DNA from: Sinorhizobium shofinae
Lineage (GTDB): Bacteria > Pseudomonadota > Alphaproteobacteria > Rhizobiales > Rhizobiaceae
DNA: 64,000 bases
Direction of reading: 5' to 3'
Assembly (NCBI GenBank): GCA_001704765.1
Contig: MBFK01000004.1
Location: forward strand, 62,001-126,000
A program made the position numbers and the translations under genes. The stretch's first letter is position 1. The number at the start of each line of letters is the position of its first letter. Below, piece by piece: positions 1-8,227 of this stretch. Under the pieces are notes generated by a model. That model did no database searches and was not told the DNA's origin. It saw nothing but the letters and a program-made list of their open reading frames with translations.

Positions 1-524
1 AAGGCCAGCAGGATCACCGCAGCGGAGGCGTTCACCATGGCTGCGAGCACTGTCTGTATCGCGTCGGAGGCGCGCCAGGATTCATTTGAGATGATATTGA
101 GCAGCCGGCCGGGGTTCTGTTGCAGGAAGAACGGATAACCTATCCTCAAGAGCTGATTGGCCAGGGAGCTGCGGACCGAGTGGCTCGCCTTTCCGTAGAT
201 GAAGTTGGTGAGCACAGTGTTTGCGAAGGCGAGGACGTTCTTCAGGGCGATCAGCGCGAGGATCGCGGCCGCCAGTACCAGCAGTCTGTCGCCTTTATCC
301 AGTTCCGCGCCCACCTGCTGGAAGAGCGCCGAAATGCCGCTCAGCCCGGGGGATTCGTCGCTACCGGCGATGATCCCGAGCATCGGAATGATGAGACCGA
401 TGCCGGCACCTTCAAGCGCCGCACTCGCGAGCCCCAAAACGACGACCAATGGAAGCAGGCGCAATTGCCGCCCGAGCGCGTCACGCAGCAGCTGCAAGCT
501 GGGCATGAGGAACCGCAACATCAT
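1..524 (-). CDS. ABC exporter, N-terminal transmembrane part (MsbA-like), truncated by window edge
   Basis: The first 174 codons of a minus-strand gene that continues beyond base 1. The protein opens with a short cytoplasmic segment rich in Leu/Arg, then a hydrophobic helix (about residues 20-45, LLPLVVVLGLASAALEG), a loop and a second helix (about 80-100), followed by a GKASHSVRSSLANQLL segment and FFLQQNPGRLLNIISNE. That is the start of a type-I exporter transmembrane domain, as in MsbA/HlyB-type ABC exporters; the ATPase domain would lie outside the window. The start codon (524) overlaps the stop of the upstream glycosyltransferase in an ATGATG arrangement, so the genes are translationally coupled. 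The order acyltransferase, two glycosyltransferases, exporter resembles the S. meliloti msbA2 locus (from memory). Probably exports or flips a glycan intermediate (inference). Confidence 0.8.
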   Translation of the reverse strand, partial: MMLRFLMPSLQLLRDALGRQLRLLPLVVVLGLASAALEGAGIGLIIPMLGIIAGSDESPGLSGISALFQQVGAELDKGDRLLVLAAAILALIALKNVLAFANTVLTNFIYGKASHSVRSSLANQLLRIGYPFFLQQNPGRLLNIISNESWRASDAIQTVLAAMVNASAAVILLA

Positions 525-1576
525 CGGAATTGCTCCAACTCAGGCGTCGTCTCGCTGATCGGCTGCAGCTCGGTTGGCGCGGCCCGTCGTGCCATGACGA
601 GATACGCGAACTTCGCAGCCCCCAACAGGTTCATCGACACGATCGGCCAATGGGACAGTTGCAGCTCGGGATCGAACCGGGCGCCGCCGAAGGCCTGGGC
701 ACAGGCCGATCTGACGGTCCAACAGAAATGTCGCAGGAGCCATGGCGCCTTGAAGAGGTGTTTCACGCAAAGCGCTCCATTGCCCAGGCTATAGCTGCGG
801 TGGAGCCTCTCGATTGCCGCGCGGGACGTTCGGCCGTGGTGATGAAAAACCGTCATGTCCGGGACATATTCCACAGGGATCCCGAGCTGAAAGGCGCGCA
901 CCAGATAGTCGGTGTCCTCGGCGGAGTGCAGCGGTGCGCCCGCGCCGAAGCGCTCGTCAAAGCGGCCGACGAGGGCGGCGACCTCGCGATGCATCGTCAT
1001 GTTGCAGCCGAGTACGAAGCCGCCGGGGTGGACATCGCGGCTCAACCGCGCAGGTATCTTCGACCGTTTGATCGTGAAGGGCTGGTCGCAGGAATTGCCA
1101 AGCTCGACGCGACCGCCGCGGATGACGCGCTGCCCGCCGTTGGCGTAGTGCCGTTCGAGATCGCTGAGATAGGTCCGGTCGATTTCGCAATCATCGTCGA
1201 TGAAGACGAGGATCCGCCCGCGTGCCCGCTCCATTCCCGCATTGCGCGCAGCAGCAAGGCCTGGATGCGGCTCGGTGACAAGGGTGATTTTCATCCTCGA
1301 CGCAGCGGCGATGCGGCGCAGCTCGACCGGCGTGCCGTCCGTCGAGCCATTGTCGACAACCACGAGTTCACTTGTCATCGCGCCATAGGCATCGCACGCT
1401 GCCTCGATCGATCGGATGCAGGCCGCGAGTGCCCTTACACGATCGCGCGTGCAGACGATGAAACTCGCGAACGGCCGCTGCCCGGTTGCACACGCAGGGG
1501 CAGTCACGCGTTCGGCGGCCGCTTCAAGGTACTCTCTTGCTTGATGACCGTCGCGCGCCATTTCAGATCGCACCAT
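521..1576 (-). CDS. Glycosyltransferase family 2
   Basis: About 351 residues from the chosen ATG. A GT-A fold nucleotide-sugar-binding half is visible: FASFIVCTRDRVRAL, then VVVDNGSTDGTPVEL and the acidic FIDDDCE motif that coordinates metal and sugar nucleotide. A later PVEYVPDMTVFHHHGR segment and a hydrophobic C-terminal region are typical of GT2 enzymes of surface-glycan loci. Start choice: the open frame extends to 1708, but that would overlap the preceding glycosyltransferase by about 145 bases. ATG codons at 1576 or 1561 give the usual short overlap or abutment, and neither has a strong ribosome site. Second enzyme of the overlapping minus-strand unit. Donor and acceptor sugars cannot be told from sequence. 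Confidence 0.85.
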   Translation of the reverse strand: MVRSEMARDGHQAREYLEAAAERVTAPACATGQRPFASFIVCTRDRVRALAACIRSIEAACDAYGAMTSELVVVDNGSTDGTPVELRRIAAASRMKITLVTEPHPGLAAARNAGMERARGRILVFIDDDCEIDRTYLSDLERHYANGGQRVIRGGRVELGNSCDQPFTIKRSKIPARLSRDVHPGGFVLGCNMTMHREVAALVGRFDERFGAGAPLHSAEDTDYLVRAFQLGIPVEYVPDMTVFHHHGRTSRAAIERLHRSYSLGNGALCVKHLFKAPWLLRHFCWTVRSACAQAFGGARFDPELQLSHWPIVSMNLLGAAKFAYLVMARRAAPTELQPISETTPELEQFR

Positions 1577-2693
1577 GCTGCGGAAGGACGCTTGCGGCCG
1601 GCACGGACTCCAGGTAGCGCGCCAGCGCATCCACCCGCTTGGTGGCCGCCAGCGAAAGGCGGCTGCACCAGGGTGCACGAGCTCCGGCAAGCAGGCCGTA
1701 TCGTTCACGGCGCCGGATGAGCTGCCACTTCCCTGTCCGCGTCAGAAACTCGTGCGTTAGCTCCGGGCGTTTCTCATCGGCGATGAGCTGGTAGAGAAAA
1801 TAGAAGAAATACAAGAGGCCGTCTTCGTAAGCCCGGCGTATCTCGGACGGAAAAGCGGCGACCTTCCGTTCGAGCGAGACGATGAATTCGGCAACGACCC
1901 GGATCGTCTCCTTCGTTACGGCGGCGCCGATTGTGCGGAGCGCACTTGCGTCTTCGAAAAGACCATCCCTTTCAAAGTTTTCGGCGACGATCTTCAGGTG
2001 CGTCTGGCGCATCTGATGCTGGTGCTTGCTCGTGACGCTATCGGCGTGGAGCCGGTAGGCGACCAGAGCCTCGTCGATCATCATCGTCGGAAAACGGTCG
2101 GCGATCCGCCGGAACAGGTCGAAGTCTTCGGCGTGCGGATAGCCAGCATCATAAGAGAGCATCTCGTCCGGGATCACGCGTCGATTATAGATCACGGTCG
2201 AGTGGATAAAGATCGTGAAGAACATCGACAGGATACGCATGCTGCCGGGCCGGTAGATGGGGCTAGGCTTGCCTCGGACGATCCGATTGCCAATCAGGGT
2301 ATCGACGCCTGAACCGCAAATAGCGAGATGAGGCTGCTCAGCGAACAGCGCGACCTGTCGTGAAAGCCGCGACGGATAGGCGACGTCGTCGGCATCCATC
2401 CGTGCGACGAGTTCGCCGCGCGCGAGCGCCAGCCCTTCGTTTAAAGTCGCGATGAGGCCTCGATTTTCCCGCGAGCGGATAGAGATGCGGCGATCCGTTT
2501 TTTGATAGCGCTCGAGAATCTCCAGCGAACGATCCGTCGATCCGTCGTCGATTGCTATGATCTCCAGGTAGGCATAGTCCTGGCGCAGAATGCTCTCGAG
2601 CGCGGCAGCGAGATAGGGTTCGCCATTGTAGATTGGCAGTAGGACGGACACCAATGGCGCTGGCATGGTTCGGCTCGCGTGGTTATTGAACAT
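1563..2693 (-). CDS. Glycosyltransferase family 2
   Basis: 376 residues. The N-terminal GT-A domain is clear: VSVLLPIYNGEPYL, IIAIDDGSTDRSL, and ARMDADDVAYPSRL, the DXD-type metal/nucleotide site. After it come the GSGV and HAEDFDLFRRI motifs common in family-2 enzymes that transfer a sugar to a lipid or a growing polysaccharide. The last 100 residues are basic and not obviously membrane-spanning, so it is likely a peripheral inner-membrane enzyme. The start at 2693 overlaps the acyltransferase stop by 11 bases; an internal ATG nine codons later (MPAPLVSV) is an equally plausible start. Cotranscribed with its neighbours. The sugar specificity is unknown. Confidence 0.88.
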   Translation of the reverse strand: MFNNHASRTMPAPLVSVLLPIYNGEPYLAAALESILRQDYAYLEIIAIDDGSTDRSLEILERYQKTDRRISIRSRENRGLIATLNEGLALARGELVARMDADDVAYPSRLSRQVALFAEQPHLAICGSGVDTLIGNRIVRGKPSPIYRPGSMRILSMFFTIFIHSTVIYNRRVIPDEMLSYDAGYPHAEDFDLFRRIADRFPTMMIDEALVAYRLHADSVTSKHQHQMRQTHLKIVAENFERDGLFEDASALRTIGAAVTKETIRVVAEFIVSLERKVAAFPSEIRRAYEDGLLYFFYFLYQLIADEKRPELTHEFLTRTGKWQLIRRRERYGLLAGARAPWCSRLSLAATKRVDALARYLESVPAASVLPQHGAI

Positions 2694-3870
2694 CGGAGGT
2701 CTGGAAGGCTTTGCCGCGATCGAGGGATGCCCGCGAATAAGCGGTATGCTCTGCGCTCTCCCTTTCCTCGCGGATCGGCCCGCCTGGCTTCACGATAGCA
2801 GCAGCGGCTCCGCCGGAGCGGATATACGGAAAGTAGTGCTTTAGAGCATTTAGAGGCTTTTCGAAGGCAAGCCAGGAGATCGATGCGACGATGAGGGTGC
2901 CGGCTCCCGCGACGAGGAAGCGGCCGGGCCCCTGCTCGGAGACATTGACGGGGATCCATGGCTGAGCCTTGACGACAAGGGCCAGGACGATTGCGTGGAA
3001 GAGATAGACGCCGTAGCTGACGCGGCCGAGCGCGGTCATTGGCGGACATTCGATGAAGCGGCCGAGATACCCGCCGATCCCGCGCGAGCAACTGCTGACC
3101 AGCATTGTCAGCGGCAAGAGCGGAACGACTTCCAGGCCAATCCAGGTCAGCCACTCGAGCATTGGCGTCTTCGGAACCGGTCTGATCCACAACAGCATCA
3201 AAGAAGCGGCAAGCAGCGGCATCCAGCTTTTCTGGGCCAATTGTGGCCGGGCTTCTCCCTTCGACCGATGGGTGGCCAGGAGCGCGCCTGCCGCCAGCGC
3301 ATCCATCGATGCCGGTGGCAGCAGGTCGCGCGAAAGCGACGGCGTTCCGGTCAGGGGCCAGTAGAAGCGGTAGACCAGCGAGAGCGCGATGACACCGACG
3401 CAAATTCCGGCGATCGAGCGCCGCGGCGCGACCAGGACGACCAGCGGCCAGACGATGTAGAATTGCTCCTCGATGCTCAGGCTCCAGGTATGACAGAGAA
3501 CCCACGGGGTCCACTCGTTCTGCAGCGCGTACCAGAAGTTGGAAAGATAAAGCGCGTGCCAGGCAAGCACTTCCTTTGAGCTTTCCAAACCGATCAGCCA
3601 AACGAATGCGAGCACGGCGAAATAGGGAGGAAAAATGCGCAGCGCCCGGCGCGCGTAGAAAGATTTGAGCGCTGTTGCCGGCGCGAAGCGGGCATCCGCG
3701 CGCGCCTCCAGCAGCAGCCGGGTAATCAGGAATCCGCTCAGCACGAAGAACAGTCGTACGCCGATATGGCCCAAATGGGATCCGTCGGCCGCCAACAAAT
3801 GCGCGTAGAGAACCAATGAGACGGCGACGGCTCTTAGGCCGTCCAACTGCCGGTCGCGGGCAATCTGCAT
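2683..3870 (-). CDS. Acyltransferase family 3 (OafA/YrhL type) membrane protein
   Basis: About 395 residues from the preferred ATG. The N-terminus carries the family hallmark RQLDGLRAVAVSLVLYAHL with the conserved Arg and His of membrane-bound O-acyltransferases, followed by HIGVRLFFVLSGFLI and about ten hydrophobic segments across the protein. Members add acetyl or other acyl groups to cell-surface glycans or antibiotics. Start choice: an in-frame GTG at 3921 and ATGs at 3918 and 3876 lie upstream, but the ATG at 3870 has a G-rich ribosome site about six bases before it and gives the family-typical start just before RQLDGLRA. First gene of the leftward glycan operon. It probably decorates the product of the two glycosyltransferases (inference). 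Confidence 0.88.
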   Translation of the reverse strand: MQIARDRQLDGLRAVAVSLVLYAHLLAADGSHLGHIGVRLFFVLSGFLITRLLLEARADARFAPATALKSFYARRALRIFPPYFAVLAFVWLIGLESSKEVLAWHALYLSNFWYALQNEWTPWVLCHTWSLSIEEQFYIVWPLVVLVAPRRSIAGICVGVIALSLVYRFYWPLTGTPSLSRDLLPPASMDALAAGALLATHRSKGEARPQLAQKSWMPLLAASLMLLWIRPVPKTPMLEWLTWIGLEVVPLLPLTMLVSSCSRGIGGYLGRFIECPPMTALGRVSYGVYLFHAIVLALVVKAQPWIPVNVSEQGPGRFLVAGAGTLIVASISWLAFEKPLNALKHYFPYIRSGGAAAAIVKPGGPIREERESAEHTAYSRASLDRGKAFQTSDVQ

Positions 3871-4258
3871 GAACATCCCCCCGAGCAAAACCTTTGCGGG
3901 ATTCTTCCCTGGTGGCATCACTCCCTAGGCCCGTATGATTGTTGCCACCGTTTCGTCAGACGCTCTTCGGAAGAAGCGGTGAGTTAGGTAGGTGAAAGAT
4001 GGGTTAAGGCGATGTGCGCGAATGTATCGGCGAATAGGGCCAAACTTTGACGCGGCTACTGTAAGAATTGAGCCCTGGACATCAACGAAATCGAAGTGTG
4101 TTACGAGCGCAACGGCAGGCGAGATATCGAATTTGAACTTGCATGACGCCGCGATTGCGCCTTATTAGTTGCGCAAGTTTTGGAGATACATCAAAATAGC
4201 TGTAGTCCAATTCTGAGACAATGCATTAAATTCCGGCTGTAAGTCTTTGCCCAGACGC
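3871..4258. other. Intergenic region between glycan operon and regulator gene
   Basis: About 390 bases without a convincing gene. It should hold the promoter of the leftward acyltransferase operon (right side of that gene) and the 3' end of the regulator transcript. I see no clear terminator hairpin, repeat or RNA gene. Short open frames here have no ribosome site and no recognisable product. Confidence 0.5.
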
Positions 4259-5086
4259 CTAAAAAGTCGGCGGCGTATTGATCCACAGAAGAATGGTCTC
4301 GCCATCGTGGCGGTTCGACCAGGCATGGCGGCGGCGGCTCTCGAAATAGAGGGAATCGCCCGGATAGAGGTCATAGAACTGATCGCCGTCGAGCACGAAC
4401 TCAACGCGGCCGGAAAGTACGTAAACGAACTCCTCGCCGTCGTGCCGGTAGGCCCCCTCGCTCGATGCGCCGGCCGCCAGCACGAAGCGGTGGCAGTCCA
4501 TCTGGTTCTTGCCTTCGGCAAGCAGTTGCACCGTCACGCCCGGCGTGGTGCGCGGCCAATTGCGCCATTCGCCTGCGCGGACAAGCGCCCGCGCCTGCGG
4601 CTCCTCCTCGCCGGAGAGGCTCGATACCGTGGTCCCAAAATATTCGGCAAGATTGTGCAGCACGGCAACCGAGACGCCTTGGGACGTTCGCTCCAGGGTC
4701 GAGAGCACCGACGGCGCAATGCCGACGTCGCCGGCTACCTGTTCCAGCGTTTTGCCCGCCGCATGTCTGAGGCTGCGCAATTTTCGGCCGACCTGCAGGT
4801 CGATATTGCCTTCCGGTAGTGCTGCAGGCCCGGGCACGTCATTTGCCGCGCTTTCGGCTTCCAGAGCCTCGCGTATTGCAGCCGGGTTGAGGCCACGCTC
4901 GGCACGAAACCAGGAAATGCGCTTCAGCCGCGCCAGATCTGCCTCGCTATATTGCCGGTGGCCGGTCGCCGAACGCTCGGGCACGACGAGCCCCTGGGTC
5001 TCCCATAGGCGCAGCGTCGAAGCCGAGACGCCAGCGAGCCTCGCCGCCTCGGCCACCTTGTAGCGTATATTGCCCGCCCCGCTCAT
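4259..5086 (-). CDS. Three-domain regulator: MerR-type HTH + XRE-type HTH + cupin sensor
   Basis: 275 residues with three modules. Residues 8-75 form a MerR winged helix (YKVAEAARLAGVSASTLRLWETQGLV, then RQYSEADLARLKRI). Residues about 100-155 form a lambda-repressor/XRE helix-turn-helix (LRSLRHAAGKTLEQVAGDVG...SVLSTLERTSQG). Residues about 195-270 form a cupin_2 barrel (HRHDGEEFVYVLSG-type region seen as YRHDGEEFVYVLSG, then DLYPGDSLYFESRRRHAW). XRE-cupin regulators such as PuuR are known to sense small amines or organic acids; an extra MerR DNA-binding domain is unusual. The gene is divergent from gabT-gabD, so it probably controls GABA or related polyamine use (inference). Start ATG 5086 is preceded by an AGG-containing site. 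Confidence 0.87.
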   Translation of the reverse strand: MSGAGNIRYKVAEAARLAGVSASTLRLWETQGLVVPERSATGHRQYSEADLARLKRISWFRAERGLNPAAIREALEAESAANDVPGPAALPEGNIDLQVGRKLRSLRHAAGKTLEQVAGDVGIAPSVLSTLERTSQGVSVAVLHNLAEYFGTTVSSLSGEEEPQARALVRAGEWRNWPRTTPGVTVQLLAEGKNQMDCHRFVLAAGASSEGAYRHDGEEFVYVLSGRVEFVLDGDQFYDLYPGDSLYFESRRRHAWSNRHDGETILLWINTPPTF

Positions 5087-5239
5087 CAGTACCTGTCCTT
5101 CTGGCGCCGAAGGCGACGCGATTCCCTGCCTTCGGCAATCTATCTGCGAGCCTTGTCGATTTACAAGGAGTGGCTATCAGTCGCGGTGTTGTCTCGATCA
5201 CCAAATTTGATTTGCTTTCCATGTCAAAAGATGTACCTC

Positions 5240-5269
5240 TTTCAGTGAAATCTTGCAGAAAAAATGCAA
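5240..5269. promoter_or_regulatory. Two adjacent dyads in the regulator/gabT divergent promoter
   Basis: An 11-base palindrome TTTCA-G-TGAAA at 5240-5250 is followed at once by TTGCA-N7-TGCAA at 5253-5269. Both lie 30-60 bases upstream of the gabT start and about 155-180 bases upstream of the divergent regulator. They are good candidates for operators of that regulator, whose two DNA-binding domains could in principle use two kinds of site. Seen by eye; binding is inference. Confidence 0.5.
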
Positions 5270-5300
5270 CATATCTACACCTCTAGACAGGACAGCGACG

Positions 5301-6569
5301 ATGACCAGCCTGACCGACCGCAAGAACGCCGCCATTTCCCGCGGTGTGGGAATGACCACGCAGATCTATGCTGACCGTGCCGAAAATGCCGAGATCTGGG
5401 ATAAGGAAGGCAATCGCTATATCGATTTCGCCTCCGGTATCGCTGTCGTCAACACCGGTCACCGCCATCCGAAGGTGATCGCTGCCGTCAAGGCGCAACT
5501 TGATCGCTTTACGCACACCTGCCACCAGGTCGTTCCCTATGAGAACTACGTGCATCTGGCGGAGCGGCTGAATGCGCTGGCACCCGGCGAGTTCGCAAAG
5601 AAGACGATCTTCGTCACCACCGGCGCCGAGGCTGTCGAAAACGCCGTGAAGATCGCCCGCGCCGCTACGGGACGCCAGGCCATCGTCGCCTTTGGCGGCG
5701 GCTTCCATGGCCGCACCTTCATGGGCATGGCGCTGACCGGCAAGGTCGTGCCCTACAAGGTTGGGTTCGGCGCCATGCCGGCCGACGTGTTCCATGCCCC
5801 CTTCCCGATCGAGCTTCACGGCGTCAGCGTCGAGCAGTCGCTCGCAGCGCTGAAGAAGCTCTTTGCCGCCGATGTCGATCCCGGCCGCGTCGCGGCGATC
5901 ATCGTCGAGCCGGTCCAGGGCGAAGGTGGCTTCTATCCGGCCCCGACCGCCTTCATGAAGGCGCTCCGCGAAATCTGCGACCAGCACGGCATCCTGTTGA
6001 TTGCCGACGAAGTCCAGACGGGCTTTGCCCGGACCGGTAAGCTCTTCGCCATGGAGCATCATGATGTCGCCCCGGACCTGATGACAATGGCCAAGAGCCT
6101 TGCCGGCGGCTTCCCGCTCGCCGCGGTGACAGGCCGCGCCGAAATCATGGACGCACCGGGACCGGGCGGTCTCGGCGGCACCTATGGTGGCAACCCGATC
6201 GGCATCGCCGCAGCGCACGCCGTCCTCGACGTGATCGAGGAGGAACAGCTTTGCGAGCGGGCCAACCAGCTCGGCAACCGTCTGAAGCAGCGTCTTGCGG
6301 CAATCGGCGAAAAGGCGCCGGAGATCGCCGACATTCGTGGTCCGGGCTTCATGAACGCGGTCGAGTTCAACGACACGAAAACGAACCTGCCGAGCGCCGA
6401 ATTCGCCAACAAGGTCCGCCTCATTGCCCTGGAAAAAGGATTGATTCTGCTTACCTGCGGTGTCCACGGCAATGTCATCCGCTTCCTTGCGCCGATCACC
6501 ATCCAGGACGAGGTTTTCGCCGAGGCACTCGATATCCTCGAGGCATCGATCCTCGAAGCGCGCGGTTGA
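5301..6569 (+). CDS. gabT: 4-aminobutyrate aminotransferase (class III PLP enzyme)
   Basis: 422 residues. It transfers the amino group of GABA to 2-oxoglutarate, giving succinate semialdehyde and glutamate, in the cytoplasm. Class III aminotransferase landmarks are present: FVTTGAEAVENAVKIAR (about 104-120), GGGFHGRT, IIVEPVQGEGG, LLIADEVQTGFARTG with PLP-binding Asp236, and MAKSLAGGFPLAA with the PLP lysine Lys265. The GGTYGGNPIG segment also fits GABA transaminase. The ATG at 5301 has an AGGA ribosome site; an upstream in-frame ATG at 5253 lies inside the operator dyad and is rejected. gabD follows 126 bases downstream, giving a two-step GABA-to-succinate route. Related substrates such as 5-aminovalerate are possible, which would feed the glutarate genes at 16-18 kb. 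Confidence 0.95.
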   Translation: MTSLTDRKNAAISRGVGMTTQIYADRAENAEIWDKEGNRYIDFASGIAVVNTGHRHPKVIAAVKAQLDRFTHTCHQVVPYENYVHLAERLNALAPGEFAKKTIFVTTGAEAVENAVKIARAATGRQAIVAFGGGFHGRTFMGMALTGKVVPYKVGFGAMPADVFHAPFPIELHGVSVEQSLAALKKLFAADVDPGRVAAIIVEPVQGEGGFYPAPTAFMKALREICDQHGILLIADEVQTGFARTGKLFAMEHHDVAPDLMTMAKSLAGGFPLAAVTGRAEIMDAPGPGGLGGTYGGNPIGIAAAHAVLDVIEEEQLCERANQLGNRLKQRLAAIGEKAPEIADIRGPGFMNAVEFNDTKTNLPSAEFANKVRLIALEKGLILLTCGVHGNVIRFLAPITIQDEVFAEALDILEASILEARG

Positions 6570-6695
6570 CGGCAAGCCGGGCGAGCGCTATCGCGCTCGT
6601 CCGACCCCGGCTCGGGGCGCACAAACTTGCGCCCCCAACAAAAACAAGTGAGCGAGGCTTGCTGAGCCGTGGCGCGCCTCGCCGGAGGACACCCC

Positions 6696-8171
6696 ATGGC
6701 CCTGACATCGGCACTCACGAAACATATTCGGGCAGCGGATCAGTTCGCCGCGCTCGATCGTGTCACCCGGCCCTCTGGGACGTGGAGCGGCCCGACTTTT
6801 GACGTCTTCAATCCTTCGACTGGTGAATTGCTGGCTACACTTCCCGACATGGGCGTCGAGGACGCGCATGTCGCGATCGACGCGGCCGCCAGGGCTCAGC
6901 CAATCTGGGCTGGCAAGCCTGCCAAGGATCGAAGCGCGATGCTGCGCCGTTGGCACGACCTTATCGTCGAGCATGTCGACGATCTCGCCGCCATTCTCAC
7001 CGCCGAGATGGGCAAGCCGCTTGGCGAAGCGAAGGGCGAGGTCCTGCACGCCGCCTCCTATGTCGAGTGGTATGCCGAAGAGGCGAAACGCGTCTATGGC
7101 GAAACTTTCCCGGCCCCTGCCAACGACCGTCGCATGCTCGTCATCAAGCAGCCGGTCGGCGTGGTTGGTACCATCACGCCATGGAATTTTCCCGCCTCCA
7201 TGGTCGCCCGCAAGATCTCCCCGGCGCTCGCGGCCGGCTGCGCCATCGTCCTGAAGCCTGCGGAACAGACGCCGCTCGTCGCCGGCGCGATGTTCGTGCT
7301 CGCCGAAAGGGCTGGTTTCCCCGAAGGCGTCCTCAATCTACTCTACGCGTCCGAAGGTGCGCCGATCGGGCGCGAGCTCTGCAGCAGCCCCAAGGTCCGC
7401 AAGATCAGCTTCACCGGCTCGACCGAAGTCGGCCGGCTCCTGATGCGGCAATGCTCCGACCAGGTAAAGAAGGTGAGCCTCGAACTCGGCGGCAATGCCC
7501 CCTTCATCGTCTTTGACGATGCGGACATCGACGAGGCGGTCGACGGCGCGATCCAGGCGAAGTTCCGCAATGCCGGGCAGACTTGCGTCTCGGCAAACCG
7601 CATCTATGTGCAATCGGCGGTGCACGACGCCTTCGCGGAGAAATTCGTCGCGCGGGTGCGCGAGCTTCACGTCGGAGATGGTTTTTCCCCCGGCGCCACC
7701 ATCGGCCCGATGATCGATGGTCATGCGATCGAGAAGATCGAGGCGCATGTCGCCGACGCGCTTGCAAAGGGCGCCGAACTTCGCTGCGGCGGCAAGCGGA
7801 TCGGCACGAAGGGCACCTTCTTCGAGCCGACCGTGCTCACCGGCATCTCGCACGACATGCGCGTCGCGCAGGAGGAGACATTCGGGCCGATCGCCCCAAT
7901 TATCCGCTTTGAGACCGCCGAGCAGGTAGTGACCGAGGCGAACGACACGATCTATGGCCTCGCCGCCTATTTCTATGCGGAAAATCTGAAGCGGGTCTGG
8001 CATGTGGCCGAGGCGCTGGAATACGGAATGGTCGGCATCAACACCGGCCGCATGTCCTCCGAAGCAGCCCCCTTCGGCGGCATCAAGCAGTCCGGCATCG
8101 GTCGCGAGGGCTCGCGCCATGGTCTCGAGGATTATCTCGAGATGAAATATCTGTGCATGGGCAATATCTGA
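6696..8171 (+). CDS. gabD: Succinate-semialdehyde dehydrogenase, NAD(P)+
   Basis: 491 residues, the normal length for GabD. An aldehyde dehydrogenase that oxidises succinate semialdehyde to succinate. Visible catalytic residues: Asn164 in TPWNFP, Glu263 in SLELGGNAPF and Cys297 in NAGQTCVSANR; the coenzyme segment FTGSTEVGR is also present. The C-terminal motif PFGGIKQSGIGREG is characteristic of semialdehyde dehydrogenases of the GabD group. An excellent GGAGGA ribosome site stands seven bases before ATG 6696, deciding against an in-frame GTG 27 bases upstream. Downstream partner of gabT. A broader role with glutarate semialdehyde is possible but not shown. Confidence 0.94.
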   Translation: MALTSALTKHIRAADQFAALDRVTRPSGTWSGPTFDVFNPSTGELLATLPDMGVEDAHVAIDAAARAQPIWAGKPAKDRSAMLRRWHDLIVEHVDDLAAILTAEMGKPLGEAKGEVLHAASYVEWYAEEAKRVYGETFPAPANDRRMLVIKQPVGVVGTITPWNFPASMVARKISPALAAGCAIVLKPAEQTPLVAGAMFVLAERAGFPEGVLNLLYASEGAPIGRELCSSPKVRKISFTGSTEVGRLLMRQCSDQVKKVSLELGGNAPFIVFDDADIDEAVDGAIQAKFRNAGQTCVSANRIYVQSAVHDAFAEKFVARVRELHVGDGFSPGATIGPMIDGHAIEKIEAHVADALAKGAELRCGGKRIGTKGTFFEPTVLTGISHDMRVAQEETFGPIAPIIRFETAEQVVTEANDTIYGLAAYFYAENLKRVWHVAEALEYGMVGINTGRMSSEAAPFGGIKQSGIGREGSRHGLEDYLEMKYLCMGNI

Positions 8172-8227
8172 GGAAGACTTCGGCTACCGGGCGGCGCCTC
8201 GCACGGAGCCACTGTTCGGCAGAGCGG

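Noticed and set aside
5283..6575. 430-codon open frame antisense to gabT
   Set aside because: Shadow of gabT.
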